A DNA stretch of 38,955 bases. Origin: Catellatospora vulcania (GTDB lineage Bacteria; Actinomycetota; Actinomycetes; Mycobacteriales; Micromonosporaceae). The stretch lies in assembly GCF_009720385.1 (NCBI RefSeq), contig NZ_ML769309.1, forward strand, positions 134,685 through 173,639, given 5' to 3'. The first letter of the stretch is position 1. The number at the start of each line of letters is the position of its first letter. Both the position numbers and the translations under genes were made by a program. Of this stretch, positions 1 to 8,968 are shown one piece after another. Under the pieces are notes generated by a model. That model saw only the letters and a program-made list of their open reading frames with translations, did no database searches and was not told the DNA's origin.

Positions 1-298
1 CCCGGGGCCGGCGGGGGCGGGGGGGCGTGGCCGCCGGGGGGGGGGGCGGCCCCCCCCCCCCCCCCCCCACGGCGGGTTCTCAGCGGTGCTCGACCCGGTT
101 GAACGCCTGGATGAGGCGGGTCATCGCCTGCTGTGGCCGCCCACTGAGCAGGTTCGGGCGTCAAGCGTTCGTGAGAGCGTTTTCTCGGCCGGTGCCTGCG
201 GACACGTTGCGGGAATCCGGCGCGGAGGCGACGATTGCGGGTCCCGCCGGGAGTCTCATCCTCGACCGGAATTCGCCGACGACCGCAGGAGGACCCCG
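1..298. other. Low-complexity G/C edge, no supported gene
   Basis: The first 70 bases are almost only G and C, with a run of about eleven G followed closely by a run of about eighteen C near 38-68. This looks like homopolymer collapse or a contig-edge artefact. The remaining bases up to the first gene have open frames only because of base composition. A short minus-strand frame ending near 86 could be the tail of something but cannot be identified. A purine-rich AGGAGGA near 287-293 is the ribosome binding site of the first gene. Confidence 0.6.
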
Positions 299-970
299 AT
301 GACCCCGTCCCGAGACCAGCAGCGCACCCGCACCGCGGCGACGACCTGGGAGCTGATCCACGCCGAGCGGGCGGCGCTGGCCGACGACCTCGCGGCACTC
401 GGCGAGGGCTGGTGGACGACGCCGTCGTTGTGCGCGGGGCTGTCGGTGCGCGAGGTGCTGGCGCACCTGACCGCCGGGGCGAGCCTGAACCCGGTGCGCT
501 GGATGGCCGGTGTGATCCGCTGGCGGTTCGACTTCGACAGGATGGTGGCGATGCGCCTGGCCGAGCAGCTGGGCGCCGACGCCGCCGAGACGCTGGCCCG
601 GTTCCGCGGTGTCGTGACGAGCACCGTCAAGGCGCCGATCCCCGTCGAGGCGGTGCTCGGGGAGGTGATCGTGCACGGCGAGGACATCAGGCGGCCGCTG
701 GGCATCCGCCGGGAGTACCCGATCGGCGCGCTCACCGGGTTGGCCGAGTACTACCAGGGCACCGACATGGTCGTGCTGGCGCAGGGCCGGATCGGCGGGC
801 TGCGGCTGGCCGCCGTCGACGGTCCGTTCGCCACCGGTTCCGGTGCGCTGGTGTCCGGCCCGACGCTGGCACTGGTGATGGCGATGACCGGGCGGGAGAC
901 ATACTGCGACGAGCTGAGCGGGGAAGGTGTCGCAATCCTGCGAGACCGTTGCCGTACGCCGGTGAAATGA
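299..970 (+). CDS. Maleylpyruvate isomerase family mycothiol-dependent protein
   Basis: A 223-residue protein of the DinB/MDMPI fold, a family of metal-dependent thiol transferases that use mycothiol in actinomycetes. The N-terminal four-helix part carries H56 in the segment EVLAHLTAG and a second pair E122-x3-H126 in GEVIVHGED, the spacing expected for the zinc triad of mycothiol-dependent maleylpyruvate isomerase. The substrate cannot be told from sequence, and most members of this family are not maleylpyruvate isomerases. The frame is open further upstream to 86, but ATG 299 has a strong AGGAGGA site at the right distance and the family homology starts just after it. It is followed by ogt after 32 bases and may be co-transcribed with it. 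Confidence 0.85.
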   Translation: MTPSRDQQRTRTAATTWELIHAERAALADDLAALGEGWWTTPSLCAGLSVREVLAHLTAGASLNPVRWMAGVIRWRFDFDRMVAMRLAEQLGADAAETLARFRGVVTSTVKAPIPVEAVLGEVIVHGEDIRRPLGIRREYPIGALTGLAEYYQGTDMVVLAQGRIGGLRLAAVDGPFATGSGALVSGPTLALVMAMTGRETYCDELSGEGVAILRDRCRTPVK

Positions 971-1002
971 TCGGCTGAGGCGACGGGGCAGGGGGCAGGG
1001 TC

Positions 1003-1515
1003 ATGACCGCGCGGCACACCCGGATCGAGACCGGGCTCGGCGAGCTGACGTTCGTCGCAGACGGCGACGAGCTGATCGGGCTGTACTTCCCCGGCCACTG
1101 GTATCCGCCGAAGCCGGAGGCCGTCGGGCCCTACGTCGACGCGGCCGGTGACCCGCTGTTCACCAGGGCGGCCGACGAACTGGCCGAGTACCTGGCCGGG
1201 CGGCGCACCTCGTTCGACGTGCCGGTCGCGCTGCACGGGGACGACTTCCAGCAGCGGGTGTGGGCGCTGCTGCGCGAGATCCCGCACGGCGTGACCACCA
1301 CCTACGGGGCGCTCGCGGCACAGCTGGGCAACCCGTCGCTGGCCCAGCGGGTGGGGCAGGCCGTGGGCCGCAATCCGGTCTCGGTCATCGTGCCGTGTCA
1401 CCGGGTCGTCGGCAGCGACGGCAGTCTCACCGGGTTCGCCGGCGGGCTGGAACGCAAACAGTTCCTGCTCGAACTGGAGGAACCGGCCGAGGTCAAGGCA
1501 GGCAGACTCTTCTGA
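1003..1515 (+). CDS. ogt: Methylated-DNA-protein cysteine methyltransferase
   Basis: A 170-residue O6-alkylguanine-DNA alkyltransferase that repairs alkylated guanine by moving the alkyl group to its own cysteine. The acceptor motif is PCHRV with C132, preceded by the helix-turn-helix region (ALLREIPHGVTTTYGALAAQLG) and the conserved GQAVGRNP segment. The N-terminal 75 residues form the usual short ribonuclease-H-like domain. There is no Ada-type regulatory domain, so this is the constitutive Ogt form. ATG 1003 follows a G-rich site (GGGGGCAGGG). Confidence 0.93.
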   Translation: MTARHTRIETGLGELTFVADGDELIGLYFPGHWYPPKPEAVGPYVDAAGDPLFTRAADELAEYLAGRRTSFDVPVALHGDDFQQRVWALLREIPHGVTTTYGALAAQLGNPSLAQRVGQAVGRNPVSVIVPCHRVVGSDGSLTGFAGGLERKQFLLELEEPAEVKAGRLF

Positions 1516-1531
1516 GGCATATCCTGAGAAG

Positions 1532-2083
1532 GTGTCCGAAGCGGGAGATAACCATCCGGTAGCGGATAAAGCGGATGCGCCGGACCAGTCCTCGCCGTCA
1601 AAGCTCGCCAAGACCCTGGTCGACACCGGCGACGCGGAGCGGGCCGACAACCCCGCGCTGCGGCTGCTCTCCCGGATCGAGTGGGTGCTGCTGTACGGGA
1701 CCGCATTGGTGCTGCTGCTCGTCGGCGCCGTGGTGCTGGTGCTGACGGTGGCCGAGGCGCTCCGCGGGGACCTCGCGGTGACCGAGCGGCTGCTCCTCGT
1801 CATCGAGGAACTGCTGCTCGTGCTCATCATCATGGAGATCTTCGTGACGGTGCTGGCCAGCCTGCGCGGGGCGAGGTTCATGCTGGAGCCGTTCCTGCTC
1901 GTCGCGGTCATCGCGGTGGTGCGGCACATCCTGTCGCTGGTGGTGCGGTTGTCCGCCGTGCATACGGAGGCCGAGGTGCGGATCCGGCTGGTGGAACTCG
2001 CCGTGGACGCGGGCGTGGTGCTCGCCCTGGTCGGGGCCCTGGTCCTCAACCGCTGGTCGACGCGGCGGCACAGCGACGACTGA
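1532..2083 (+). CDS. PsiE-like phosphate-starvation-inducible membrane protein
   Basis: A 183-residue integral membrane protein with about 50 hydrophilic N-terminal residues followed by four hydrophobic segments near residues 52-75, 88-108, 115-135 and 158-172. The arrangement, with acidic residues in the second segment and a short basic C-terminus, matches the PsiE family, whose molecular role is unknown. GTG 1532 is preceded by GAGAAGG. It starts 16 bases after ogt and is probably read with it. Confidence 0.7.
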   Translation: MSEAGDNHPVADKADAPDQSSPSKLAKTLVDTGDAERADNPALRLLSRIEWVLLYGTALVLLLVGAVVLVLTVAEALRGDLAVTERLLLVIEELLLVLIIMEIFVTVLASLRGARFMLEPFLLVAVIAVVRHILSLVVRLSAVHTEAEVRIRLVELAVDAGVVLALVGALVLNRWSTRRHSDD

Positions 2084-2285
2084 GCCGCGGCCCGCCCTCG
2101 CGGAAGACGGCGGCGAGCGCGCCGAAGGCGTTCCCGCAGGCGTCTGACCGGGCACGCACGGCCGCGTAGCGTAGAGGGCTGGCACACTTCGGCCGCCGGA
2201 GCAGGCGGGTGGGTGCGGCCGGCCACGGCCGTGACCCGTCATCAGCCGGACTCGCGTGCGCGCACGCGGCGATGGGGGGCTGCGG

Positions 2286-4196
2286 ATGAACGGATCCGTG
2301 CCGCAGCGGCACGGGGGTCGTTTGCTCGACCCCGTCCTCGGCGCGCTCGCGGCAGTGGCGTTCGTGTCGTTGGCCGCGCTGCTGCTGGCACCCGTGCCCA
2401 CGGGTGTGGTCGACGCCGTGCAAGTGGCGGTGTGGGCGTTTTTTGCCTGGCTGTGCCGGCAGGTCGGAGCGCAGCCACGGACAGCCCCGGCAGTCCGCCG
2501 GTTCTGGCGCTGCATCGCCGTCGCCGGACTCGTCTTCGCGGCGGGCAACCTGGTCACCCTCGTCGGCGGCTTCCGCCGCCCGCCGCAGGACGAGAACGCG
2601 GTCATCGTGTGGACACTGCTCGTCGCCGTGGGCGTGGCGATCCTGGGTTGGGCGATGTACGCCTTCCCCCTCGACACCATGGCCTGCCGGGCGCGGGCGC
2701 GCCTGCGGTTGGACGTGGCCGCGATCATGGTCGCGTTCGCCATGCTGGCCTGGCATCTGTGCGTGCCGGGAGGCTCCGCGCCGCCGCACACCGCCCGGCT
2801 CTACGTCACGGTGCTCGCCAGCGTCATGGCTCTGCTCGCGGTGTTCGGGGCGGTGAAGCTGCTGATCAGCGGCAGCGCTCCGTTCACGCCCGGGGCCGGA
2901 GTGGCGCTGGCGGCGGGGGTGGTGATCGGGTCGTGGTCGGTGCTTCACCTGCTCAACATGCACGCGTCCGATGCCCGGCTGCTGAACGCCGCGCAACTGG
3001 CGGCGGCCCTGCTGTTCGCCGCCGCCGCCCGGGTGCAGTGCCTGCAGATGGCGGCCAAGCCCAGCGGCCTGACCAGGCGGCGGCGACCGGCCCACAGCCG
3101 CCTGCCCTACGTCGCCGTCGCCGCGACCCAGGTCCTGCTCGTGGCCGAGGTATGGCGGGAAGGGCTCACGTTCCGCAGCTGGGGGATGGTCGTCGGCGCG
3201 GGGACGGTGGTGACGCTGGTGATGTGCCGGCAAAATTTGGCCTTCGCCGACAACGCGCAGTTGCTGCACCGCCTGCGCCACCAGGAGAAGCGCTTCCGGT
3301 CCCTGGTCCAGCACTCCTCCGACCTGACCCTGCTCGTCGACGCCGACGGTGTGGTCCGTTATGCCAGTCCCGCGCTGCGCGATCTGCTCGGTGTCGAACC
3401 CCGGCGGGCGGTGGGCCGGCCTCTGACCAGCCTGCTGGGACCGGATGACGCGCCCGCCGTCGAGAAGCTGCTGGCGGACGTGGTCGCCGACCCCACGGGC
3501 AGCGTGCGCCGGCAGCTTCAGGCGCACCATGTCGACGGCGCGACGCGCTGGGGCGAGGCCCTGGCCACCAACCGGCTCGACGAGGCCGACGTGTCGGGCG
3601 TCATCATCAACATCCGGGACGTGACCGAGGCCAGGACGCTGCAGGACCTGCTGCGCCACCAGGCCACCCACGATGAACTCACCGGGCTGCCGAACCGGGC
3701 ACTGCTGAACGAGAAGGCCCGGCAGCTCCAGCACGAGCCGCTGCGCCAGGAGGCGGTCCTGCTGCTCGACCTCGACGACTTCAAGGCGGTCAACGACGAG
3801 CTCGGCCACTCGGTGGGCGACCAGCTGCTGGTCGTCGTGGCCGACCGGCTCCGCCGCTGCGTCCGGCCGACCGACACCGTGGCCCGGCTCGGCGGCGACG
3901 AGTTCGTGGTGCTGCTGACGGGGACCACCGTGCAGGGAGCAGTCGCCACCGCCCGCCGCATCCTGGGCGCGCTGGCGGAGCCCGTGATGATCGACGGCCA
4001 CCGGCTGACGGCACGGGCGAGCATCGGCATCGCGGTCGGCTCCGACGAGCAGTTCGACGCCCTGCTCCGCGATGCGGACATCGCCATGTACGAGGCGAAA
4101 CGCGACGGCTCGGGCATCCGGGTGCACGCTCGTCCGCCCAGCGTCGACGGCGTCCGGCCGGACGCCACCGCGAGCGGAGTCGTGCCCTTGCCGTGA
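2286..4196 (+). CDS. Membrane-bound PAS-GGDEF diguanylate cyclase
   Basis: A 636-residue sensor enzyme predicted to make cyclic di-GMP. Residues 1-320 hold about eight hydrophobic segments, with no MHYT motif. A PAS domain follows at about 335-445, then a GGDEF domain at about 455-610. The active-site motif is an intact GGDEF at 536-540, and RPTD at 527-530 lies exactly five residues before it, which is the position of the product-inhibition I-site. No EAL or HD-GYP domain is present, so it should only synthesise the messenger. The frame runs to an upstream GTG at 2256, but ATG 2286 starts directly before the membrane domain. It converges on the YflT-like gene. Confidence 0.9.
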   Translation: MNGSVPQRHGGRLLDPVLGALAAVAFVSLAALLLAPVPTGVVDAVQVAVWAFFAWLCRQVGAQPRTAPAVRRFWRCIAVAGLVFAAGNLVTLVGGFRRPPQDENAVIVWTLLVAVGVAILGWAMYAFPLDTMACRARARLRLDVAAIMVAFAMLAWHLCVPGGSAPPHTARLYVTVLASVMALLAVFGAVKLLISGSAPFTPGAGVALAAGVVIGSWSVLHLLNMHASDARLLNAAQLAAALLFAAAARVQCLQMAAKPSGLTRRRRPAHSRLPYVAVAATQVLLVAEVWREGLTFRSWGMVVGAGTVVTLVMCRQNLAFADNAQLLHRLRHQEKRFRSLVQHSSDLTLLVDADGVVRYASPALRDLLGVEPRRAVGRPLTSLLGPDDAPAVEKLLADVVADPTGSVRRQLQAHHVDGATRWGEALATNRLDEADVSGVIINIRDVTEARTLQDLLRHQATHDELTGLPNRALLNEKARQLQHEPLRQEAVLLLDLDDFKAVNDELGHSVGDQLLVVVADRLRRCVRPTDTVARLGGDEFVVLLTGTTVQGAVATARRILGALAEPVMIDGHRLTARASIGIAVGSDEQFDALLRDADIAMYEAKRDGSGIRVHARPPSVDGVRPDATASGVVPLP

Positions 4197-4236
4197 GCGC
4201 CCTGCCGGGGCGGGCCGAACCGACGGCAGGAGGCGG

Positions 4237-4770
4237 TCAGCGTGCCGCGGTGGCAGGCGGGGCGCCGAGCCGGGCGAGCAGCTGGCGTGCCTGCTCGGCG
4301 TTCTCGGCGGTGACGCTGACGGCGTACTCGCCCGCCTGCAGCGAGCGGCTGGACGTGAAGTCGCGCCTGCCGCGGGTCATCGCGTGCGCGATCGCGCCGA
4401 AGATCGCGCCCCAGATGGCGGCGATCACCACCGCGGTGATCACGACGGCGAACCAGTTCGTCGGCACGAAGATGCCGAACAGCAGGCCGATGAACAGGCC
4501 GAACCAGGCGCCGGCGGCGGCGCCGTACAGGGTGGCCTTGCCGGTCGTCATGCGGCCGAGCACCTGCTCGACCATGCGCAGGTTGGTGCCGACGATAGCG
4601 GTGTGCTCGACGGGGAATTTGTTGTCGGACAGGAAGTCCACCGCGCGTTGCGCGTCGACGTACTCCGGGTAGGTGGCCACGGAGACCATCGCCCGGCTGG
4701 GGTCGACGGGCTGTACGGGCACCGGCTGTCCGGCGAAGCCGCCGGCTCCCGCCGTGGACGACGTGCTCAT
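4237..4770 (-). CDS. YflT-like general stress protein
   Basis: A 177-residue protein. The N-terminal half ([44 protein letters not shown], residues 28-73) is the YflT/GsiB-17M general stress domain, a ferredoxin-like fold. It is followed by a glycine-rich hydrophobic stretch of two membrane-inserting segments (about 78-130). The C-terminal 45 residues resemble a second small alpha-beta unit. The molecular function of the family is unknown, and in Bacillus it belongs to the general stress regulon. ATG 4770 has GAGGGAG upstream. Its neighbours include other stress-type proteins (hemerythrin, GlsB-like), but I could not find a convincing shared promoter. Confidence 0.8.
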   Translation of the reverse strand: MSTSSTAGAGGFAGQPVPVQPVDPSRAMVSVATYPEYVDAQRAVDFLSDNKFPVEHTAIVGTNLRMVEQVLGRMTTGKATLYGAAAGAWFGLFIGLLFGIFVPTNWFAVVITAVVIAAIWGAIFGAIAHAMTRGRRDFTSSRSLQAGEYAVSVTAENAEQARQLLARLGAPPATAAR

Positions 4771-4945
4771 GATGCTCCCTCGGTCGGTGGTATCTGCTCA
4801 GCCTGATCATCGCGCGTCTGTCCGCCCGAACATGCCGTTTTGCCGGGTTTGTCAGACCGGCCTGCAGTTGATCGCGCTGACCTGCGGGAATGCGCGCCGA
4901 ACCGTGGTGGTTGTCGATGGCGCAGAGAGAAAGGGCAGGTGCAAC

Positions 4946-5068
4946 ATGAAGGTCCGAAGCTCGCTTCGCAGTCTCAAGAACCGGCCGAACTCGATCGTGG
5001 TCCGCCGCCACGGCGCGGTCTTCGTTATCAACAAAGCCGACCCCCGCCAGAAGACCCGCCAGGGCTGA
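4946..5068 (+). CDS. rpmJ: 50S ribosomal protein bL36, Cys-free form
   Basis: A 40-residue basic protein ([23 protein letters not shown]...[13 protein letters not shown]) that is clearly bL36. The zinc ligands of the standard form (two Cys of CxxC, then Cys and His) are replaced by Ser, Leu, Asn and similar residues, so this is the zinc-independent C-minus paralog. Such copies commonly replace the zinc form when zinc is scarce and are then controlled by Zur. A standard rpmJ is expected elsewhere with the main ribosomal operons. The start is fixed by homology, with AAAGGGCAGG upstream. It stands alone and is followed after 20 bases by a hairpin repeat that may terminate it. Confidence 0.93.
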   Translation: MKVRSSLRSLKNRPNSIVVRRHGAVFVINKADPRQKTRQG

Positions 5069-5088
5069 CGCCCCGCGGTCGCGCGCAA

Positions 5089-5163
5089 GATCGGCAGACT
5101 TGCCAGGCACCTGGGCGTATGCGGGCACAAGATACGCACAGGTGCCTGGCAACTCCGATGATC
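5089..5163. repeat. 75-bp hairpin repeat, copy 1
   Basis: This element begins and ends with GATC. Its core is a 21-base inverted repeat (5100-5120 against 5132-5152, one mismatch) with an 11-base loop. A second 75-bp copy lies at 18539-18613. Aligned without gaps, 59 of 75 positions agree, including an uninterrupted run of 25 bases (5128-5152 and 18578-18602). It sits between rpmJ and the uvrA-like gene and could also end rpmJ transcription. No transposase is nearby. It resembles REP-type intergenic repeats. Confidence 0.8.
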
Positions 5164-5191
5164 GAGGCCTGGTTGTCGGTACGCTCATCAG

Positions 5192-7720
5192 GTGACCAGG
5201 ACGCGGTCGCCGGCACACGATCCGTACGTCCGGGTCCGTGGCGCTCGGGTGCACAATCTGCGCGACGTCGACGTGGACCTGCCGCGCGACGCGCTGGTCG
5301 CGTTCACCGGCATCTCCGGTTCGGGCAAGTCCTCGCTGGCGTTCGCCACCATCTACGCCGAGGCCCAGCGGCGCTACTTCGAGTCCGTCGCGCCGTACGC
5401 CCGCCGGCTGCTGAACCAGCTGCCCGCGCCGCAGCTCAAGGAGATCACCGGGCTGCCCCCGGCGGTCGCGTTGCAGCAGCGCCGCGGCTCGGGCGGCGCC
5501 CGTTCGACCGTCGGGACCCTGACCACGCTGTCGAACCTGCTGCGGCTGCTGCTGTCGCGCGCCGGCACCTACCCGGCCGGCACCGAGCAGCGGCTGGAGG
5601 CCGAGGCGTTCTCCCCGAACACCGCCGCGGGCGCGTGCCCGACCTGCCACGGCCTGGGCCGCACCCACGTGGTCTCCGAGCGGCTCATGGTGCCCGACCC
5701 GAAGCTGAGCATCCGCGAGGGCGCGGTCGCGGCCTGGCCCGGCGCGTGGCAGAGCGTCAACCTGCGCGACATCCTCGTCGCGCTCGGCGTCGACGTGGAC
5801 CGGCCCTGGCACCGGCTGCCGAAGTCGCAGCGGGACTGGATCCTCTACACCGACGAGCAGCCGGTGGTCGAGGTGCACCCGCACCGGGACCGGGGCGAGG
5901 CCGTGTACAACGGCCGGTTCTGGAGCGCCCGGACGCACATCATGCATACGCTGGCCAACTCCAAGAGCGAGCGCAACCGCGAACGCGCCCTGCGCTTCGT
6001 GACGATCGGAGCGTGCCCCACCTGCGACGGGACCGGGCTGCGGCCGGAGGCGCTGGCCGTCACCTTCGCCGGGCGCACCATCGCCGACCTCGTCGCGCTG
6101 CCGCTGTCGGCGCTGGCCGAGGTGCTGCGGCCCACCGCGACCATGGTCGATCCGGAGCCGGCGTGGGAGTCGTCGCTGTCGGGGGAGCGCACCGAGGTCG
6201 CGCGCACGCTCGCCGCGGACCTGACCGAGCGGATCGGCGTACTGGTCGACCTGGGGCTCGGCTACCTGCAGCTCAACCGGCCCGCGCCGACGCTGTCGCC
6301 GGGCGAGGCGCAGCGGCTGCGGATCGCCACCCAGCTCCGTTCGGGACTGTTCGGCGTCGTGTACGTGCTCGACGAGCCGTCCGCCGGGCTGCACCCCGCC
6401 GACGCCGAGCCGCTCCTGCAGGTACTCGACCACCTGCGCGCCGCCGGCAACTCGGTCTTCGTCGTGGAGCACGACATGGACGTGGTGCGCCGCGCGGACT
6501 GGCTCGTCGACGTCGGCCCCGGCGCGGGCGAGGCCGGCGGACGGATCGTCTACAGCGGACCGGTCGCCGGGCTGCGCGACGCGGCGGACTCGGCCACCCG
6601 CCCGTACCTGTTCCCCGGCCGCGCCCGCCCGCGACCGCGCGCACCGCGGCAGCCCACGGGCTGGCTGCGGCTGCGCGGCGTCAACCGGCACAACCTGCGC
6701 GACCTGGACGCCGACCTGCCGCTGGGGACGCTCACCGCGGTGACCGGGGTGTCCGGGTCCGGGAAGTCGACGCTGGTGACACAGGTGGTGGCCGAGGTCG
6801 TCGCCCGCCATCTCGGCGTCGCGGCAGCCGAACCCGACGACACCGCCGAGGGGGAGTTCGGCCTCGCCCCGGTCGACGACTCCGACGTGCTCGCCGCCGA
6901 CGTGCGCGGCCTGGAGCACTTCGACCGGCTGGTACGCGTGGACCAGAAGCCGATCGGCCGCACCCCCCGCTCGAACCTCGCCACCTACACCGGCATGTTC
7001 GACGCCGTACGCAAGGTCTTCGCGAACACCGAACAGGCCCGCGCCCGCGGCTACGACCCCGGACGGTTCTCGTTCAACGTGCCCGCCGGGCGCTGCCCGA
7101 CGTGTCAGGGCGAAGGTTTCGTCACCGTGGAGCTGATCTTCCTGCCGGGCACCTACGCGACCTGCCCCGACTGCCACGGCGCGCGCTACGACCCGGAGAC
7201 GCTGGAGATCACCTACCGCGGCGCGACCATCGCCGACGTGCTGGCGATGACCGTCGAGCAGGCCGGGCGCTTCCTGGCCGACGTGCCCGCGGCCGCCCGC
7301 AGCCTGGGCACCCTGCACGAGGTCGGCCTCGGCTACCTGCGGCTCGGCCAGCCCGCCACCGAACTGTCCGGCGGGGAGGCGCAGCGCATCAAACTCGCCA
7401 CCGAGCTGCAGCGCGCCCACCGCGGGCACACCCTGTACCTGCTGGACGAGCCGACCACCGGCCTGCACCCGGCCGACGTCGAGCTGCTGATGGGCCAGCT
7501 GCAGGACCTGGTCGACGCGGGGAACACCGTGGTGGTCGTCGAGCACGACATGGGCGTGGTCGCGACCGCCGACTGGGTCGTCGACCTGGGGCCGGGCGGC
7601 GGCGACGCGGGTGGCCGGATCGTCGCGGCAGGCACCCCGGAGCAGGTCGCCGCGGCCGACGGGCACACCGCGCGCTACCTGGCCCGCAGGCTGAGGCCCG
7701 GCACCCGGCGGTCGCCGTAG
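5192..7720 (+). CDS. UvrA-like ABC ATPase without UvrB-binding domain
   Basis: An 842-residue protein of the class II UvrA (UvrA2) type. It has two ATPase modules, with Walker A motifs at residues 40-48 (GISGSGKSS) and about 519-527 (GVSGSGKST). Zinc-type clusters CPTCHGLG (C149), CPTCDGTG and CPTCQGEGF...CPDCHG are present. The ABC signatures are LSPGEAQRL in module 1 and the canonical LSGGEAQRI in module 2, and each is followed by a Walker B LDEP. The chain passes straight from the first module to the zinc cluster, where true UvrA has the UvrB-binding domain, and it is about 100 residues shorter than UvrA. It may act in DNA-damage tolerance or resistance to DNA-binding drugs. GTG 5192 is the earliest start consistent with the family. 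Confidence 0.9.
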   Translation: MTRTRSPAHDPYVRVRGARVHNLRDVDVDLPRDALVAFTGISGSGKSSLAFATIYAEAQRRYFESVAPYARRLLNQLPAPQLKEITGLPPAVALQQRRGSGGARSTVGTLTTLSNLLRLLLSRAGTYPAGTEQRLEAEAFSPNTAAGACPTCHGLGRTHVVSERLMVPDPKLSIREGAVAAWPGAWQSVNLRDILVALGVDVDRPWHRLPKSQRDWILYTDEQPVVEVHPHRDRGEAVYNGRFWSARTHIMHTLANSKSERNRERALRFVTIGACPTCDGTGLRPEALAVTFAGRTIADLVALPLSALAEVLRPTATMVDPEPAWESSLSGERTEVARTLAADLTERIGVLVDLGLGYLQLNRPAPTLSPGEAQRLRIATQLRSGLFGVVYVLDEPSAGLHPADAEPLLQVLDHLRAAGNSVFVVEHDMDVVRRADWLVDVGPGAGEAGGRIVYSGPVAGLRDAADSATRPYLFPGRARPRPRAPRQPTGWLRLRGVNRHNLRDLDADLPLGTLTAVTGVSGSGKSTLVTQVVAEVVARHLGVAAAEPDDTAEGEFGLAPVDDSDVLAADVRGLEHFDRLVRVDQKPIGRTPRSNLATYTGMFDAVRKVFANTEQARARGYDPGRFSFNVPAGRCPTCQGEGFVTVELIFLPGTYATCPDCHGARYDPETLEITYRGATIADVLAMTVEQAGRFLADVPAAARSLGTLHEVGLGYLRLGQPATELSGGEAQRIKLATELQRAHRGHTLYLLDEPTTGLHPADVELLMGQLQDLVDAGNTVVVVEHDMGVVATADWVVDLGPGGGDAGGRIVAAGTPEQVAAADGHTARYLARRLRPGTRRSP

Positions 7721-7733
7721 CCCGTCCGGGTAC

Positions 7734-7775
7734 GCCGCGGCGCCCGCCGGTCAGGTGCACGGCGGGCGCTGCGGC
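7734..7775. terminator. Bidirectional hairpin terminator
   Basis: A 16-base inverted repeat (7734-7749 against 7760-7775, one mismatch) with a 10-base loop lies between the converging uvrA-like and hemerythrin genes. There is no T-tract, as is common in actinomycetes. Confidence 0.65.
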
Positions 7776-7784
7776 TGCACCGGT

Positions 7785-8771
7785 TCACTTCAAGGAGTCG
7801 CGCAGCGCGCCCCGGATCCGGTCGGCGATGGCCGCCGGGGAGCCGTTCTGCGGACCCGACGCGGGCATGTCCGCGTGCGGGCGGTTCGCGATCCGTTCGG
7901 CGGCGCGGGCCGCGGTGGCGAGGGCGATCAGCTGCTCGGCCGGCACGTTCTCGCGCAGGTAGCCGAACTCCTCGTCCTCCTCCAGCTCGGCGTGCTCGAC
8001 GACGGCGTCGCGCAGCTCGATCAGGCCGTCGTCGAACTGCGGGTGGTCGATGCCCATCTCGTACAGCCGGGTCAGGTCCTCGGTGGCCTGCTGCTCCTCC
8101 TGGAGCCGCGACTCGATCACGTCCTCGCCGTCGGGCACCCGCCGGGCGGCCAGCGGGTGTACCAGCTGCTGCTCGATGCTCTCATGGAGCACCAGGAGGC
8201 TCTTCAGCTGCTGCCAGGCCGCCTGCTTCTGCTCGCCGTGCGCCCGGCCGACCTGCCCGAACAGCTGCTTGATCTGCTCGTGGTGGGACAGCAGCAGGTC
8301 GATCACGTCGTCGTTGCCGCTCTCCCAGGCCGTCTCGGCGGCCCGGCCGGAACCGGCCTCGGCACGGGGGCCCGCCGTGGCGTGGTCGGTCTTCCTACCG
8401 GTGGCGCTCCCGGAGGTCTTGTGGGCGGCCGTGCCGGTCGACGTGCTCCCAGCCGTCTTGTGGGTGGTCGCGCTGCTCGACGTGCTCCCAGCCGTCTTGT
8501 GCGTCGTCGCGCTGCTCGACGTGCTCTTCGTCGGGCCGGTGCTCTTCTTGCCGGTCGCGATGTTCGGCGAGGCCGTGCCCTGGTCGGAGCGCATGGTCTT
8601 GACCGCGGCCTTGACCAGGTCCTCCTTGCGCATACCCGAGGTCCCGGTCACGCCGTGGTCCTTGAGCCAGCCGCGCAGCTGGTTGACGGTCATCGTGTCG
8701 ATGTCGCCCGCCAGGTCCGCATGGTCATGCCCCCGGGCGGCCGAACCGCCGCTGCTCGTGTGCTCCGCCAT
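7785..8771 (-). CDS. Hemerythrin-domain protein with Rho-N/SAP-like N-terminus
   Basis: A 328-residue protein of three parts. Residues 22-62 (DIDTMTVNQLRGWLKDHGVTG...MRKEDLVKAAV) resemble the Rho-N/SAP-type helical nucleic-acid-binding module. Residues 68-150 form a low-complexity Ser/Thr/Lys/His/Ala linker containing a 13-residue unit repeated three times (83-121). Residues 152-290 are a hemerythrin-type four-helix bundle, with candidate di-iron ligands H163/H164, H196, E200, H204, H260 and E264. Hemerythrins bind oxygen or sense redox state through a di-iron site. The fusion to a nucleic-acid-binding module suggests a DNA- or RNA-tethered protective protein, which is inference. ATG 8771 has GAGGAAGGGA upstream. 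The frame continues upstream but without family support. Confidence 0.8.
   Translation of the reverse strand: MAEHTSSGGSAARGHDHADLAGDIDTMTVNQLRGWLKDHGVTGTSGMRKEDLVKAAVKTMRSDQGTASPNIATGKKSTGPTKSTSSSATTHKTAGSTSSSATTHKTAGSTSTGTAAHKTSGSATGRKTDHATAGPRAEAGSGRAAETAWESGNDDVIDLLLSHHEQIKQLFGQVGRAHGEQKQAAWQQLKSLLVLHESIEQQLVHPLAARRVPDGEDVIESRLQEEQQATEDLTRLYEMGIDHPQFDDGLIELRDAVVEHAELEEDEEFGYLRENVPAEQLIALATAARAAERIANRPHADMPASGPQNGSPAAIADRIRGALRDSLK
8409..8525 (-). repeat. 39-bp tandem repeat in linker (3 units)
   Basis: Three 39-bp units encode a 13-residue motif, STSSSATTHKTAG twice and a diverged STSTGTAAHKTSG once. The first two units are nearly identical at DNA level, so the copy number may vary between strains. 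It lies in the linker of the hemerythrin protein. Confidence 0.85.
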
Positions 8772-8968
8772 CGTGTTCGTCCCTTCCTCCGCTGCGATCC
8801 ACCCCCGTGGCGCCACTGTCCATCCTGAAGGAATCGGCATGGCCGCGGGCCGGGTTGGCGAACCTCGGCGCCCCCGTGTGCGCTGAGCGCGGCGAGGTTT
8901 GGCGCGGCGCGGATACGGGCAGCCAAGCGTCGCGGAGCAACCCCGACTCACGCATTAAGGAGCACACC

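Noticed and set aside
86..163. Short minus-strand frame ending in AFNRVEHR
   Set aside because: It is too short, has no family, and lies beside the doubtful homopolymer edge.
4771..4945. Zur box upstream of the Cys-free bL36 gene
   Set aside because: No AT-rich inverted repeat of the actinobacterial Zur type is visible.
3518..7666. Long minus-strand open frame over the diguanylate cyclase, YflT, rpmJ and uvrA-like genes
   Set aside because: It is antisense to genes with clear families, is His/Arg/Gly-rich without domains, and is a typical GC-rich shadow frame.
4840..7962. Long plus-strand frame overlapping the uvrA-like gene in another frame
   Set aside because: The composition is Arg/Ala/Gly-rich without any motif, while the overlapping frame has full ABC motifs.
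8409..8525. CRISPR-like repeats
   Set aside because: The repeats are contiguous without spacers and in frame with a protein linker.
8772..8968. SigB-type promoter shared by the hemerythrin and GlsB-like genes
   Set aside because: GTTT and GGATAC elements occur, but with a spacing too short for the known consensus.
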